Source of the DNA: Microbacterium sp. SSM24
Lineage (GTDB): Bacteria > Actinomycetota > Actinomycetes > Actinomycetales > Microbacteriaceae
DNA length: 64,000 nt
Reading direction: 5' to 3'
NCBI RefSeq assembly: GCF_025989145.1
Contig: NZ_JAPDNQ010000002.1
Coordinates: 620,001-684,000, forward strand
Positions 62,845 to 64,000 of the stretch are shown in pieces (positions within the stretch are counted from its first letter, which is position 1; every line of letters begins with the position of its first letter). The notes under the pieces are model-generated. The model searched no databases. It was given only the letters and a program-made list of their open reading frames with translations, and was not told where the DNA came from. A program made the position numbers and the translations under genes.

Positions 62845-63621
62845 TCAGTTCAGGCTGCGCGTGGACGCGGGGATCACACCCCCGGCGTAGAGCTCGGCGG
62901 CGACGTCCTGGAGGGCGGTCAGCGCGACCCGCTGCGGGAGGGGGCCGTACGAGATGCGGGCGACGCCGAGCGCCTCGTACTCCGTCGAGGTGAGCGAGCC
63001 GGGCAGACCGATGACGCTCACCTTGCGCTCGCCGATGCCGTCGACGAGCCGGCGCGTGACATCCGCGTCGAGGATGCCGGGCACGAACACGAGGCTCGCG
63101 CCCGCATCGAGGTACGCGCGGCCGCGTTCGATCGCGTCGGCGATCGACTCCTCGACGGGACGGCCGCCCGCCCGCACGAACGCGTCGGTGCGGGCGTTCA
63201 GGACGAAAGGAACTCCCTCGGCCTGACCGGCCGCGACGATCGCCTCCACCACGGCGACGGATTCCGCCAGCGGCCGCAGCCGGTCCTCGACGTTCGCGCC
63301 GACGACGCCCTTGCCGATCGCGCGGCGAATCGTCTCGCCGGCATCGCCGTGGCCGTCATCGAGGTCGGCGGTGACCGGCAGGTCGCCGACCTCCGCCACG
63401 ATGCGCCCGACCATGTCGAGCATCGTCTCGATGGGGATCTTCCCGTCGGCGTAGCCGTACGTGGCGGCGATCGAGTGGCCGGCGGTCGCGATGGCGCGCG
63501 TCTCGGGGAGGGCGGCGATCGTCCGCGCCGAGACGGCGTCCCACACGTTGACCACGCGAAGGATCTCGGGAGCGGCGTGCAGCCGCTCGAGGGACTGGGC
63601 TTTGTCGACCTGTGTGCTCAT
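62845..63621 (-). CDS. Isocitrate lyase/PEP mutase superfamily protein
   Basis: A 258-residue TIM-barrel enzyme: VVNVWDAVSARTIAALPETRAIATAGHS near the start, PVTADLDDGHGDA (Mg-binding Asp residues), GANVEDRL, FVLNARTDAFVRAGG and GASLVFVPG. The reaction (C-C or P-C bond lyase or mutase) cannot be settled; the catalytic KxC loop of isocitrate lyase is absent. TAGCGT is six bases before the ATG (leaderless). Confidence 0.87.
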   Translation of the reverse strand: MSTQVDKAQSLERLHAAPEILRVVNVWDAVSARTIAALPETRAIATAGHSIAATYGYADGKIPIETMLDMVGRIVAEVGDLPVTADLDDGHGDAGETIRRAIGKGVVGANVEDRLRPLAESVAVVEAIVAAGQAEGVPFVLNARTDAFVRAGGRPVEESIADAIERGRAYLDAGASLVFVPGILDADVTRRLVDGIGERKVSVIGLPGSLTSTEYEALGVARISYGPLPQRVALTALQDVAAELYAGGVIPASTRSLN

Positions 63622-63658
63622 GCCCCCACGCTAACGGGACCGCGTGGCCCGGGGGCCG

Positions 63659-64000
63659 TCAGTCCACGATCCCGTCCAGATACCACCAGCGGCCGCTCTG
63701 CCGGCGGAAGCGGCTCCGCTCGTGCAGCTCGCCCCGCTCGCGGCCGTGGCGCCAGCGGGCGCGGAACTCGACCACCCCGCGGGTGTCGTCCACGCCTCCG
63801 GCCTCCGCGTCGATCACCTCAAGCGCCGTCCACCGCTGAGCCGGATCGAGGTCGAGCACGTCGGGGCGCGTGCCGGGGTGCCAGGTCTCCCGGAGGTAGC
63901 GCGCGTCGCCGACGACGAAGGCCGTGTAGCGCGAGCGCATGAGGCGTTCGGCGGTGGGCGCCGGCGTTCCGCGCAGGAGCGGGGCGCAGCATCCGCCGAA
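63659..64000 (-). CDS. YchJ-family protein, partial (5' end outside window)
   Basis: The C-terminal 113 residues of a YchJ/UPF0225-type protein. The frame continues past the internal ATG at 63940 to the window edge, reading FGGCCAPLLRGTPAPTAERLMRSRY, split here as GGCC then TPAPTAERLM then RSRYTAFV, which is the family's conserved block after its CxC zinc motif. It ends with RFRRQSGRWWYLDG. The N-terminal metal-binding Cys residues lie outside. Function unknown. Confidence 0.88.
   Translation of the reverse strand, partial: FGGCCAPLLRGTPAPTAERLMRSRYTAFVVGDARYLRETWHPGTRPDVLDLDPAQRWTALEVIDAEAGGVDDTRGVVEFRARWRHGRERGELHERSRFRRQSGRWWYLDGIVD

Noticed and set aside
63659..63940. Complete 93-residue gene starting at ATG 63940
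   Set aside because: The frame stays open to the window edge and the upstream residues match the conserved YchJ block, so the gene is cut by the edge and this ATG is internal.
1..64000. CRISPR array, insertion sequence or prophage
   Set aside because: No regularly spaced direct repeats with unique spacers, no transposase or integrase motif and no phage structural gene was found on either strand.

Overview
The window is a gene-dense, very GC-rich stretch (roughly 70% G+C by eye) of an actinobacterial chromosome. Gene content, gene order, the tight ATGA/GTGA-coupled operons and the recurrent GGATGCCG/CGGCATCC word suggest a Microbacterium-like member of the Microbacteriaceae. That placement is inference; there is no rRNA here to confirm it. 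No CRISPR array, insertion sequence or prophage was seen.

Layout. 1-11.3 kb: leuS (cut by the left edge), pabB, a DedA membrane protein, an App1-type phosphatase, an SRAP DNA-damage protein, a conserved protein of unknown role, a GH3 beta-N-acetylhexosaminidase, an AidB-type acyl-CoA dehydrogenase coupled to a zinc metallopeptidase, and a sugar-dehydrogenase lipoprotein coupled to a VOC protein. 11.3-21.5 kb: the most distinctive region, a sortase-pilus locus. It has an atypical LuxR response regulator lacking the phosphoacceptor Asp, an ECF sigma factor fused to a zinc-finger anti-sigma-like domain plus membrane segments and an Ig-like tail, a GntR/UTRA regulator, a class C sortase, a backbone pilin with YPKN, E-box and LPFTG, and a 1095-residue tip-like adhesin ending in LPEAG. 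A shared CCCCCA-N5/6-GGGG element lies upstream of the response regulator, sigma-fusion and adhesin genes. 21.5-28.5 kb: tRNA-Ala, rsfS, nadD, proA, proB, obg, rpmA and rplU. 28.6-37.9 kb: rne, a VKOR protein, ndk, folC and ileS with a T-box leader. 37.9-42.9 kb: a four-gene peptide/nickel-type ABC importer with the two ATPases fused. 43-51 kb: a pentapeptide-repeat protein, valS, an ArsR-68aa-MFS operon with a four-copy 14-bp-period operator, and an M3 peptidase. 51-59 kb: two alpha/beta hydrolase genes (one fused to a LuxR domain), a hotdog protein, clpX, clpP2, clpP1, a TPR protein and tig. 59.1-60.6 kb: tRNA-Pro, tRNA-Gly and a 1.15-kb insert flanked by a 40-bp duplication of the tRNA-Gly 3' end. 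60.6-64 kb: a serine hydrolase, a flavoprotein, a PEP-mutase-like protein and a YchJ-family gene cut by the right edge.

Expression signals. Many genes (18 listed in the findings) lack a Shine-Dalgarno sequence and instead carry a -10-like hexamer (mostly TANNNT) exactly 6-7 bases before ATG/GTG, the signature of leaderless mRNAs. I used this to choose several starts. The remaining genes have ordinary GGAG-type sites or sit in overlapping, translationally coupled operons.
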